A stretch of DNA of 64,000 nucleotides from the NCBI GenBank assembly GCA_036924855.1, contig JBAGRP010000001.1, positions 1,364,001 through 1,428,000 on the forward strand, in the 5' to 3' direction. The translations under genes and the position numbers were made by a program. Positions 27,450 through 35,891 of the stretch are shown here, in pieces. Position 1 is the stretch's first letter. Each line of letters begins with the position of its first letter. Under the pieces are notes generated by a model. The model had not been told where the DNA came from and made no database searches. It was given only the letters and a program-made list of their open reading frames with translations. Source of the DNA: Nitrobacteraceae bacterium AZCC 2146. GTDB taxonomy: Bacteria > Pseudomonadota > Alphaproteobacteria > Rhizobiales > Xanthobacteraceae.

Positions 27450-28625
27450 TTGTTCAAGCTGGTTAGATGCAAGTCCCTGATCGACGGAACCGGCGCGCCT
27501 GCCGTCGATGGCGCATGCCTGTTGATCGAGGACGATCGCATCGTCGAGGTCGGAGCCCAGGCCGCATTCCAGGAGTTGCCGCCGGGTACGGAAGTTCTAG
27601 ACCTCGGCAATAGCTATGTGATGCCTGGGCTGGTCAACGCCCACACCCATCTCTCGCTGGTGCCGGGAAAGGGCAACCAGCCCGCGCAGAAGCGGCTGCC
27701 TCCCGGCATCAACGTCCTCAGAAGCGTTCCCAACCTTTTGAAGGACGTTTATTCGGGCGTCACCACCACGAGAATTATGGGTGAAGAAAACTACATCGAC
27801 ATCGATTTCAAGAAAGCGATCGAGGGCGGAATCATTAGCGGCCCGCGGATCATCACCGCTGGAATCGCGCTCTCGGCTTCGCACAGCCACGGCGTGGGAC
27901 TGCGGCCAGCGGACGGCAAGCAGGAGATCAGGAAACTCGCGCGGCAAAACCTTGCTCAAGGCGCGGATTTCATCAAGCTTTTCGCCACCGGCGGAGCCAG
28001 CAGCCCCAGCAAGGCTCTGCATTCCTGTCCGTATTCACGCGAAGAAATTGCCGCGGCGGTCGAGGAAGCAGAACGGGCCGGCACTTACGTCGCCGCGCAC
28101 GCGCATGGCGGCACGGGCCTCGATCTGTGTATCGAGGAAGGAGTGCGCACGATCGAGCACGGCGCCTTCATTCATGAGAAACAGCTCGACGCAATCATCC
28201 GCAAAGATCTGTGGATCGTCGGCACGTTCTCAATCCTGTTCCATCCGGAGGGTATCGAGGGAACGGATTTTTCAATTCCCCTGATCAGATCGAAAGTGCT
28301 GAGGGCGCGCGAAGCCGCGGCGGAAACTTTTGCAAGGATTATCAAGTCGGGAGCCAATCTGGCGGTCGGCACGGACTCCGTACATGGTGAAATGCCCTAC
28401 GAAATGGAAAAGCTTGTTGAGTTTGGCGCTTCGACCATGCAGGCGATCCAGGCTGCGACAAAGAACGCAGCACGCGCCTGCAGAGCGGAAGATATAGCCG
28501 GAACATTGGAATCGGGAAAATCGGCAGACTTTATCGCGCTCGCCAAAAATCCCCTCGACAATATCTCGCATCTGAGGAGCATCACGGATGTTTACATTCG
28601 TGGAAAGCGATTTCAGGGAATTTGA
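27450..28625 (+). CDS. Amidohydrolase family protein, imidazolonepropionase/prolidase-like
   Basis: A 391-residue metal-dependent amidohydrolase. The metal site is complete: His-x-His in VNAHTHLSLVPG, the carboxylated-lysine candidate in DFIKLFATGG, AHAHGG and TIEHGAFI histidines, and GTDSVHGEMP with the catalytic Asp. This arrangement occurs in Xaa-Pro dipeptidases, imidazolonepropionases and related enzymes cleaving cyclic or N-acyl amides. It follows the racemase closely and precedes an MFS importer, completing the cluster. Confidence 0.88.
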   Translation: MFKLVRCKSLIDGTGAPAVDGACLLIEDDRIVEVGAQAAFQELPPGTEVLDLGNSYVMPGLVNAHTHLSLVPGKGNQPAQKRLPPGINVLRSVPNLLKDVYSGVTTTRIMGEENYIDIDFKKAIEGGIISGPRIITAGIALSASHSHGVGLRPADGKQEIRKLARQNLAQGADFIKLFATGGASSPSKALHSCPYSREEIAAAVEEAERAGTYVAAHAHGGTGLDLCIEEGVRTIEHGAFIHEKQLDAIIRKDLWIVGTFSILFHPEGIEGTDFSIPLIRSKVLRAREAAAETFARIIKSGANLAVGTDSVHGEMPYEMEKLVEFGASTMQAIQAATKNAARACRAEDIAGTLESGKSADFIALAKNPLDNISHLRSITDVYIRGKRFQGI

Positions 28626-28855
28626 TTGCCCAAGAGATGGACCAGGTGGATCAAGAGATGGATCATGGATCGATGGCAGCAAACAAACCAGCAAAACGGC
28701 GGAATATCCCAGGCTCGGAACGCGATCTGTCGCGAGAAGCCGACCTCATGATGGATGATCTGGAAATCGTTTTGCGGTGCCAGTGCTGTGTCGCCGCAAA
28801 GACGCCATTCAGGATCGAAACCTGGGATTCAGAATTCGTACCGGCGCAAGACTAG
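28622..28855 (+). CDS. Small ORF of uncertain status
   Basis: A 77-codon frame overlapping the end of the amidohydrolase gene. Met-rich at the start, then EADLMMDDLEIVLRCQCCVA. No domain is recognised and the ribosome-binding site is poor. A shorter product from ATG 28637 is also possible. It may be chance. Confidence 0.2.
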   Translation: MIAQEMDQVDQEMDHGSMAANKPAKRRNIPGSERDLSREADLMMDDLEIVLRCQCCVAAKTPFRIETWDSEFVPAQD

Positions 28856-28910
28856 CGTCGTTGCAAACCGTATGCCGACAGAGACGACATTGAAGCTTGG
28901 GGGATAGACG

Positions 28911-30245
28911 ATGACCGCCGAACATGCCGAGAGTTACAACGCGGCAGATCTCACGATCGCAACCGAGAAACCCGCCGAAAGACGGCGGGCGATCGTTGCA
29001 TCCGCAATCGGAAATTTCCTGGAATTGTTTGATTTCGCGATCTACGGATTTCTCGCCATACCACTTGGGGCACACTTCTTCCCTTCTACCGATCCTTTGA
29101 TTTCGCTACTGAGCAGCTTTGCCACGTTCGGCGTGGGTTTCATCATGCGACCGGTGGGCGCGGTCGTTATCGGCATCTACGGCGACCGCAAGGGACGCAA
29201 GGCGGCGCTCTCGCTCACGATCGTCATGATGGCGGCGGCCACCGGCGTCGTGGGTCTCTTGCCCTCCTATGCAAGCATCGGCATTGCCGCGCCAATTCTG
29301 CTCGTTCTTTGTCGAATGGTGCAGGGCTTTGCGACCGGCGGCGAATGGGGCGGCGCAGCGGCCTTCCTGGTAGAGCATTCCCCAGACAAGCAACGAGGGC
29401 TGGTCAGCAGCCTTCAGCAGATCGGCAATCACCTGGGCGGCGTAGTTGGTTCAGGGCTGGTCGCGGCCCTGACGTTTTCGGTCGCTCATTCAGATTACAT
29501 GTCCTGGGGCTGGCGAATCCCGTTCCTGATCGGATTTCTGGTCGGGCCGCTGGGATATTATCTGCGTACCCGCGTCGCCGATACGCCGACCTTCCGCCAG
29601 GCGGTCGTCGAAAGACGCGTCGAACGCACTCCCCTGAGAACAGCCTTTACGCAATTCCGACCGCGCATCCTGGCAGCGACGTTGATCAGCATTATCGGGA
29701 CAACAACAAACTTCACCTTTACAATTTACCTGATGAACTACGCCATCCAGCAGCAGCACCTGCCCGCCGATCTGGCGTTGCTGTCGCTGACCTTATCGCA
29801 CACCTTGCTGATTTTCGGGCTACCGGTCGTTGGCTGGCTGTCGGACAAGGTCGGACGAAAGCCTCTGATGCTCATCATGAGTTTCGGCTTCGTTGTTGCG
29901 AGCTACCCCATGTTCCGCGCCATCACGGACGCACCCAGTATACTTACATTATTCATCGTGCAGTTTTCGTACTCATTGCTCCAGGTCTTCTATACGGGAA
30001 CCATAGCACCGGTATTGGCTGAGCTGTTTCCGACGCGCGTGAGGTTCACCGGTCTCTCTGTAAGTTACGGCCTGGCGGTCACTTTCTTTGGCGGAACGGC
30101 GCCATTTGTGGCCACTCTTCTTGTCAAGCAAACCGGCAATCCGGTTTCGCCGGCGTTTTACATAATGGCTTTGGCGTTGGTGAGTGGCGTCGCCATGCTG
30201 ATGACTCGCGACCGCACGAATATCGATCTGGATGATGAACGATGA
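28911..30245 (+). CDS. MFS transporter, metabolite:H+ symporter (MHS) family
   Basis: A 444-residue, ~12-helix importer. SAIGNFLELFDFAIYGFLA matches the first helix of ProP/KgtP/ShiA-type symporters, and RPVGAVVIGIYGDRKGRKAA is the family loop 2-3 motif; a second copy is GWLSDKVGRKPLM in the second half. MHS proteins take up charged organic solutes such as dicarboxylates, betaines or shikimate. It probably imports the substrate handled by the M28/M81/amidohydrolase enzymes. Its last codons abut IS-derived DNA. Confidence 0.9.
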   Translation: MTAEHAESYNAADLTIATEKPAERRRAIVASAIGNFLELFDFAIYGFLAIPLGAHFFPSTDPLISLLSSFATFGVGFIMRPVGAVVIGIYGDRKGRKAALSLTIVMMAAATGVVGLLPSYASIGIAAPILLVLCRMVQGFATGGEWGGAAAFLVEHSPDKQRGLVSSLQQIGNHLGGVVGSGLVAALTFSVAHSDYMSWGWRIPFLIGFLVGPLGYYLRTRVADTPTFRQAVVERRVERTPLRTAFTQFRPRILAATLISIIGTTTNFTFTIYLMNYAIQQQHLPADLALLSLTLSHTLLIFGLPVVGWLSDKVGRKPLMLIMSFGFVVASYPMFRAITDAPSILTLFIVQFSYSLLQVFYTGTIAPVLAELFPTRVRFTGLSVSYGLAVTFFGGTAPFVATLLVKQTGNPVSPAFYIMALALVSGVAMLMTRDRTNIDLDDER

Positions 30246-30269
30246 CAATGTGAGTTATGACAAAAGGGG

Positions 30270-31052
30270 TTGCAGGGACGCGATCTGATCTTTGTCGGCG
30301 ACAGCGGCTTTGCTGTTCACGCATTGGCGGCGGCACTGCCCGACCGGGCCACCCTCATCACACGCCTGCGCCTGGATGCCAGTCTCTTTGCTCCGCCAGA
30401 TCAGCGACACGAACACACTCTTGGGCGGCCTGCACAAAAAGGCATGCCATTGCCCAAACTCAGGATGGTGCCTAACAATCCCAGGACCTCCTGGCAGCGC
30501 GTCATCGCATCAATCTGGTATGGCAGACAAACCGATAAATGCTTCGATATCACGTCAGGTACTGGCTTGTGGTATCGACGGGGAACGGCGCCAAGGCCAA
30601 TTCGCTGGGTGCTGGTTCGAGACCCAACCGGCCGCCGGGAACCCCAGGCGTTTATGAGCACCAATACCGACCTTGACCCGACCCAGATCATCGCCGTCTT
30701 TGTTCGACGCTGGCAAATTGAAGTGACGTTCGGCGAGACACGCGCTCATCTTGGGGTGGAGACCCAACGCCAGTGGAATGATAACGCCATCATGCGCACG
30801 ACGCCTTCGCTCCTGGCGCTCTATAGTCTCGTGACGCTGTGGGCCGGTGATCTCCTCGGCCAAAACACTCAGCCCTACGCAGCGGCATGGTACAAGAAAA
30901 CAGAATTCACATTCTCAGACGCGATCGGCGCAGTTCGCCTCGTTCTGTGGAGCGACGATCTTTATCGACACTGCCCGTCAAACCCGGACATGCATAAAAT
31001 ACCTCCCAGCCGTCTGTTCCGAATGGCTCTGGCCCTTTGCTTCGCCGCATAA
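30270..31052 (+). pseudogene. DDE transposase remnant, 5' truncated
   Basis: About 260 residues of an IS4/IS701-like DDE transposase without its N-terminus: DLIFVGDSGFAVHALAAA near the start, then GLWYRRGTAPRPIRWVLVRD, and the C-terminal glutamate motif RRWQIEVTFGETRAHLGVET. The MFS gene ends 25 bp before it, so insertion or deletion trimmed whatever once stood here. The first ORF codon is not a genuine start. Confidence 0.75.
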
Positions 31053-31170
31053 TGTACAAAGTCGAGCTCAGGATGAGGCAGAGTTTGCGGAGCGTGGCGA
31101 TAATCACACAGCGCGTTCGGTTTTCGGCATTCCAGGCCGTCGGCCGTTGACATCGCCCACCCCTCCCTGC

Positions 31171-31189
31171 GATGTAATACTATAACATC
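31171..31189. promoter_or_regulatory. Zur/Fur-family-like operator dyad
   Basis: GATGTAATACTATAACATC is a 19-bp dyad with eight of nine base pairs matching around a central C. Its TGT...ATA-TAT...ACA form resembles zinc-regulator (Zur) boxes of alphaproteobacteria. It lies 47 bp before the DUF2946 gene, which is followed by a TonB receptor, a typical target for metal-responsive control. Confidence 0.5.
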
Positions 31190-31235
31190 GGGTAACGGAG
31201 AGGTCTCCGTCCTGCCGACTGGGGCGCCTCGCGGC

Positions 31236-31637
31236 ATGAAGTGGTTTCGCAGACACATCAGACACGGATCCCGGCTGGCGCTGTTCGCGCTGGCGGTCCA
31301 GATGGTGCTGTCGTTCGGACATTTTCATCCGATCGAGGTGGTGCAGGCGGCCGGACTTCGGGCTGACGTCGCCTCCCCCGCGACGCCGGCGGTCGCTTCA
31401 AAGGCGGCTGTAAGCTCCCCGCAGCAGCGGCCACCTTCCCACCCCGGCTCGGATTCCAACGACTACTGCGAGATCTGCGCCGACCTGGAGCTGGCCGGCA
31501 CCGCATTGTTCTCCACGCCGCCGGTGCTCGAACTGCCGCAGGCCATTGCACTTCTGTACGAGGCGACCGACGCCGAATTCGTCCATCTCAATTCCGCCCG
31601 CGTCGCGTTCCAGCCCCGCGCGCCCCCGATCTCCTGA
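31236..31637 (+). CDS. DUF2946-like small protein
   Basis: A 133-residue protein with an N-terminal hydrophobic segment (LALFALAVQMVLSFG, residues ~14-28), a metal-ligand-like FGHFHP patch, a Pro/Ser-rich linker and a CEICADLELAGTAL motif with two cysteines. This layout is that of DUF2946 proteins, often found near metal-uptake TonB receptors. Probably inner-membrane anchored or periplasmic. Function unknown; a metal-handling role is inferred from residues and context. Confidence 0.65.
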   Translation: MKWFRRHIRHGSRLALFALAVQMVLSFGHFHPIEVVQAAGLRADVASPATPAVASKAAVSSPQQRPPSHPGSDSNDYCEICADLELAGTALFSTPPVLELPQAIALLYEATDAEFVHLNSARVAFQPRAPPIS

Positions 31638-31774
31638 CATCGATCTTTGCTGATCCCCGCGTTGCGGCCGTCTTCGACGACAACGTGGATTTCCGAAAAT
31701 ATCGATCTGCCTTTGGGCAGGTCCCGGCACAGGCGCTCCGCACAGCGACGCCGCCGGCACTGTCAGGACACACC

Positions 31775-34036
31775 ATGTCATTCCGTTTGAATCGCGCGCT
31801 CCTGCTCGGCGGCTCCGCCATTGTCGGCCTCGGTTGCATCAGCAACCCGGCACTGTCGCAGAGCACGACACCCAAGGCTTCCACCGTGCTCCCGGGTATC
31901 GAGGTCGATGCGCCGCGACGCGTGCAGCCGACGGTGCGGCGTCCGCGGCCCCGCATGACCAGTTCCTTCGCATCGCGCGGCACCAGACCCGCGACGCAGT
32001 CACAGGCGCCTGCAGAGACCGCGGCGCAGGCCGTCGCAGCACAGAACAACAGTCTTGACGGCGCGCGCAACAACATCACCGCGCCGACCGGCGCCAGCGT
32101 CTCAAGGCTTGGCCGCGAGCAAATCCAATCGCTGCCGCAGGGCACCGACGCGCCACTCGACAAGGTGCTGCTGCAGTTTCCGGGCGTATCCCAGGATTCC
32201 GCGGCGGCCGGCGAGCTGCATGTGCGCAACGAACACGCCAATGTGCAGTACCGCATCAACGGCATCATGATTCCCGACGGCGTCGGCGCGTTCGGACAGA
32301 TCCTCGACACCGGCATCGTCGGCAACATGTCGCTGCTTACCGGCGCCCTGCCCGCGCAATACGGCCTACGCACCGCCGGCGTGCTCGACATCCGGACCCG
32401 CGCCGATGCCTTCGACAACTCAGGCACCATCAGCATGTATGGCGGCGCTCACGGCACGGTGACGCCGAGCTTCGAATATGGCGGCACCGCGGGAAAGACC
32501 CAGTACTACATATCGGGTCGTTATTTCGGCAGCGACCAGGGCATCGAAAATCCAACATCGAGCCGGACCGCGATCCACGATCACACCGATCAGGCGAAGG
32601 GATTCGCGTACGTCTCGACCGCCATCGACGACAATTCGCGGCTGGTGTTCATGGGCGGCACCTCGACCAGCACCTACCAGATCCCGAACAATCCCGGCCA
32701 GCCGGCCTTCGGCAACCTGACGGCGCCGTTCGACTCGGCGAATCTCAACGAACATCAGGTCGAGAACAACCAGTTCGGCATCCTGGCCTATCAGCGATCG
32801 TACGAAGGCCTCGACACGCAACTGTCGGCGTTCACGCGCTACAGTTCGCTGCATTTCACGCCGGATGTTGCCGGCGATCTCGCCTTCAACGGCGTCGCGT
32901 CTGACGTCTATCGCCGCAGCCAGACCACGGGCATCGCGTCCGACAATGCCTATCGCTGGTCCGATGCCCACACCTTGCGCTTCGGTTTCCAGGTCAGCGG
33001 CGAACAAACGCGCGTCGGCAATACATCGACCGTCTTTCCGGTCGACGCGAATGGCGACATACCTGATGGCAGTTCGCCACTCACCTTGAGCGACACGAGC
33101 GCAAAGATCGGCTGGCTGCTCAGCACCTACGCGTCCGACGAGTGGAAGATCACCAACCAGGTCACGCTGACCACCGGGGTGCGCTTCGACCAGATGTATT
33201 CCTACACCGACGCCAACCAGTTCAGCCCGCGCGTCAGTGTGACTTATCAACCCTTCCAGGGCACCACGTTCCACGCCGGCTATGCGCGCAATTTCACCCC
33301 GCCGTCGCAGGTGCTCGCGGCGCCGACCAACATCGCCATTACGCAGGGCACGACCCAGCAGCCGGCGGTGACCGCCAACGATCCCGTACAGCCCGAACGA
33401 TCGAACGTGTTCGACGTCGGCGTCGACCAGGTCGTTCTGCCCGGATTTACCGTTGGCATCGATGCCTATTACAAGACGGCGCGCGACCTGCTGGACGACG
33501 GGCAATTCGGGGCCGCCTATGTGCTCACCGCGTTCAACTACGAGTCGGCGGAAAATGTCGGCGTCGAACTGAAATCGTCCTATACCAACGGCAATTTCCG
33601 GATTTACGGCAACCTCGCCTGGGCGAAGCAGACCGCCAGCAATGTGGTCTCGAATCAGTATCTGTTCGGTCCGGACGAACTCGCTTATATCGCGACTCAC
33701 TCTATCTTCACCGATCACGCGCAGCTCTGGACCGCCTCGGCCGGCGCTTCCTACAAGTGGCGGGACACCAAGTTCACCGCGTCGATGATCTATGGCAGCG
33801 GGCTCCGCTCGGGATTCGCCAACACCGATTCGCTGCCGTCCTACACCCAAGTGAATCTTGGCGTTTCGCATGATTTCTTCCTGGTCGCGCCCAACAAGCC
33901 CACCACGCTACGTTTCGATGTCATCAATGTGTTCGATAAGGTGTACGAGATCCGCGACGGTTCCGGCATCGGCGTGTTCGCCCCGCAATTCGGACCGCGA
34001 CGCGGGCTTTATGCGGGCATCTCGCAGAAATTCTGA
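31775..34036 (+). CDS. TonB-dependent outer-membrane receptor
   Basis: About 753 residues from ATG 31775, which is followed at once by a signal peptide (SFRLNRALLLGGSAIVGLG, cleavage near NPALSQS). A longer frame from 31685 would place ~30 residues before it. The plug domain lies around residues 90-200 (GREQIQSLPQGTD, then LDKVLLQFPGVSQDSAA and VQYRINGIMIPDGVGAF). The beta-barrel ends in ...GISQKF with a terminal Phe needed for outer-membrane insertion. With the DUF2946 gene and the Zur-like site, zinc or another metal chelate is a likely ligand (inference). Confidence 0.9.
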   Translation: MSFRLNRALLLGGSAIVGLGCISNPALSQSTTPKASTVLPGIEVDAPRRVQPTVRRPRPRMTSSFASRGTRPATQSQAPAETAAQAVAAQNNSLDGARNNITAPTGASVSRLGREQIQSLPQGTDAPLDKVLLQFPGVSQDSAAAGELHVRNEHANVQYRINGIMIPDGVGAFGQILDTGIVGNMSLLTGALPAQYGLRTAGVLDIRTRADAFDNSGTISMYGGAHGTVTPSFEYGGTAGKTQYYISGRYFGSDQGIENPTSSRTAIHDHTDQAKGFAYVSTAIDDNSRLVFMGGTSTSTYQIPNNPGQPAFGNLTAPFDSANLNEHQVENNQFGILAYQRSYEGLDTQLSAFTRYSSLHFTPDVAGDLAFNGVASDVYRRSQTTGIASDNAYRWSDAHTLRFGFQVSGEQTRVGNTSTVFPVDANGDIPDGSSPLTLSDTSAKIGWLLSTYASDEWKITNQVTLTTGVRFDQMYSYTDANQFSPRVSVTYQPFQGTTFHAGYARNFTPPSQVLAAPTNIAITQGTTQQPAVTANDPVQPERSNVFDVGVDQVVLPGFTVGIDAYYKTARDLLDDGQFGAAYVLTAFNYESAENVGVELKSSYTNGNFRIYGNLAWAKQTASNVVSNQYLFGPDELAYIATHSIFTDHAQLWTASAGASYKWRDTKFTASMIYGSGLRSGFANTDSLPSYTQVNLGVSHDFFLVAPNKPTTLRFDVINVFDKVYEIRDGSGIGVFAPQFGPRRGLYAGISQKF

Positions 34037-34053
34037 GGATCAACGCGGACGTC

Positions 34054-34092
34054 ATTCCGGGATGCGCCCTCTCGGGGGCGCAGACCCGGAAT
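34054..34092. repeat. REP-like hairpin after the TonB receptor gene
   Basis: ATTCCGGG-TGCGCCC faces GGGCGCA-CCCGGAAT with a short loop, interrupted only by one or two unpaired bases. The sequence resembles the intergenic palindromes widespread in Bradyrhizobium and relatives, with another degenerate piece near 34125-34160 (GGGTCACT, CCCCGGAACGAC). It could also end the receptor transcript. Confidence 0.5.
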
Positions 34093-34899
34093 CCAGAGAT
34101 GGCCGATCAGCTCGGGTTCCGGGGTCACTCGCCGCCGACGCTGCTGACGCCCCGGAACGACAGTGCGGTGTTGTATACTTCGCCGCGGTCCATTCCGGCC
34201 GGATCGCGCCGGCAATTCCGTCGGCGGCGCCCTCGACCAGCTCCAGCACTAGCAGTCGCTTCTGATCCACCGGGCCGGCCAGCCATTCTCGGTTGTCCTG
34301 CGGAGTGCTCGTATATCCTATCGAAATGTACCAACGTGTCGTTGCTCACGCGCCCGTAATAGACGTAACCAACGCGATCAGTTGTCACGCTGTAGTGGCT
34401 GGTTTCCGACGCCACAGTTCGCCGGCACAGTCGAGCAAGCTGCCTTAGACGAGCGGTACATCGATCTGTGGCTCTGTGCTGCCAAGATTATGAATGCTCG
34501 GATTAGCAAACTCTGGCTACGTAAAATGACATACTTTTTTAAACAGCGGTTTCTGCAAATGTTTGGGGGATTGTATGAGCCGGCTTGAACGACGGGAAGG
34601 ATGGCGGCCGCAGACCGAAGATGCTCGTGACGATGGGGACATTGACCGCAACGGGATGGCCTTCGACTGACCGATGCCATTCACGCCGTTTGCGGCCTCG
34701 GCCCGTCAAAGCACAGCGATGGGAACGAGAATCCGCCAGCGAATCAGGCATGATGATGTAGTTGGAAATTCTGGACGCATCGGGCGCGTGCGGATCGCGA
34801 AAATTCCGGAGTCAAGCAGTGACCCAACCACATCACAAAGCCGCGGTTCAATGTGACACCATCGGCGCTCGAATCGTAAGAGGAGTTCCTTGATCCGCA
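34093..34899. other. Largely gene-free stretch
   Basis: About 800 bp without a convincing complete gene. On the minus strand a frame open from about 34342 to 34052 reads RWYISIGYTSTPQDNREWLA, then GPVDQKRLLVLELVEGA and IRPEWTAAKY. It looks protein-like but has no good start and may be a gene fragment. No RNA gene was recognised. Confidence 0.4.
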
Positions 34900-35178
34900 A
34901 TGAGTGACGACGAAAGCTTGGTGAAGGCGAAATACGCTCTTACGATCTTGAAAGTGGCCAGAACCGTTGAACGCAAAACTTCAGCGCAACTCGTTGAAGG
35001 CTTGGCGACTGACTTTCCTGCACATGATGATCGACCTGAGGTCGCCCAAGTGCACAAGCATGCCACCGAGATATTTGGACAGCTTGCCGACAGCATTCGT
35101 GGCCCCGCGGGTGGATCCTCACACCTGTGGGACGCAGCGTCTCGTGCTGTAGAAAACTGGCGAAGGACAATCGAATAA
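34900..35178 (+). CDS. Small hypothetical protein
   Basis: 92 residues, hydrophilic and helix-rich (SDDESLVKAKYALTILKVAR, VHKHATEIFGQLADSIRG, DAASRAVENWRRTIE). No family recognised, no membrane segment. The nearest Shine-Dalgarno-like AGGAG is ~18 bases upstream, so translation strength is unclear. Base composition is like that of neighbouring real genes. Confidence 0.45.
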   Translation: MSDDESLVKAKYALTILKVARTVERKTSAQLVEGLATDFPAHDDRPEVAQVHKHATEIFGQLADSIRGPAGGSSHLWDAASRAVENWRRTIE

Positions 35179-35278
35179 GTTGAAAGCGCCAGTCGGGCCA
35201 GGGCCGCCCCTGCGACAAAACACAGGAGAGGCACATGCCGCGATTCGGTGTTATAGTTCCCCTTTTTGGGGAGGGGCT

Positions 35279-35518
35279 ATGCCCAAAACTCCTATTTCCA
35301 AGGCCGATTTGGCTGACCTTATCCATCGCCGAATGGAAGACTTTCCAGAGTGTCCTCCGGATATGCGCATCGAAATCAGGCGGATCAAAACTTCCGAGGG
35401 TCTTGGCTGGACTGCAGTTACGGGTTCGGCCGACAACCTCGCACACGTCCAGTGCGCGCGAAGAGTGGGGGCGCTAACAATAGCGCTGAGACCCCAATAC
35501 GAATTGTTCGACGACTAG
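35279..35518 (+). CDS. Small conserved-looking hypothetical protein
   Basis: 79 residues from ATG 35279, preceded by GAGGGG at suitable spacing; the longer upstream frame from 35180 is rejected. The protein starts MPKTPISKADLADLIHRRME and contains WTAVTG and ARRVGALTIALRPQYELFD. Small soluble proteins of this style are frequent in Bradyrhizobium genomes. Function unknown. Confidence 0.55.
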   Translation: MPKTPISKADLADLIHRRMEDFPECPPDMRIEIRRIKTSEGLGWTAVTGSADNLAHVQCARRVGALTIALRPQYELFDD

Positions 35519-35891
35519 CATCCCACGATCACGTCATAGCCGAACATCCGCGTGTTGTTGCCGAAAGGCCAGCTCTCAGCGCTCATGCCGACGCCTGTAG
35601 GATCGGTGAAAATTTCACTATTGGGCGTTCGATGCGATATCTGGCGAGACGAGGCGTTACCGATTGGATGGTTTGGGATCGCGTAAAGCGGTGCCCGGCC
35701 CACTTTGCCGGCCGAAAGCTTCTTGAGCTTCCGAAGGAATGAACTTCGCGCGTTGTGCTGGAGCGATCTCGATTTGAAGAAAAACAAGATGTCCGCGATG
35801 AGGCGCGCGGACCGCGGGGCAATATCGGCTCTCCGAGAGTCGGACGCCGTAATGCGTTGCAAAATTGCACCTACGCAAAATGACGTGGCCT

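Noticed and set aside
32420..33871. 483-codon frame on the minus strand
   Set aside because: It lies wholly antisense to the TonB receptor gene, has repetitive Arg/Gly/Val composition and no domain; a shadow of high-G+C coding DNA.
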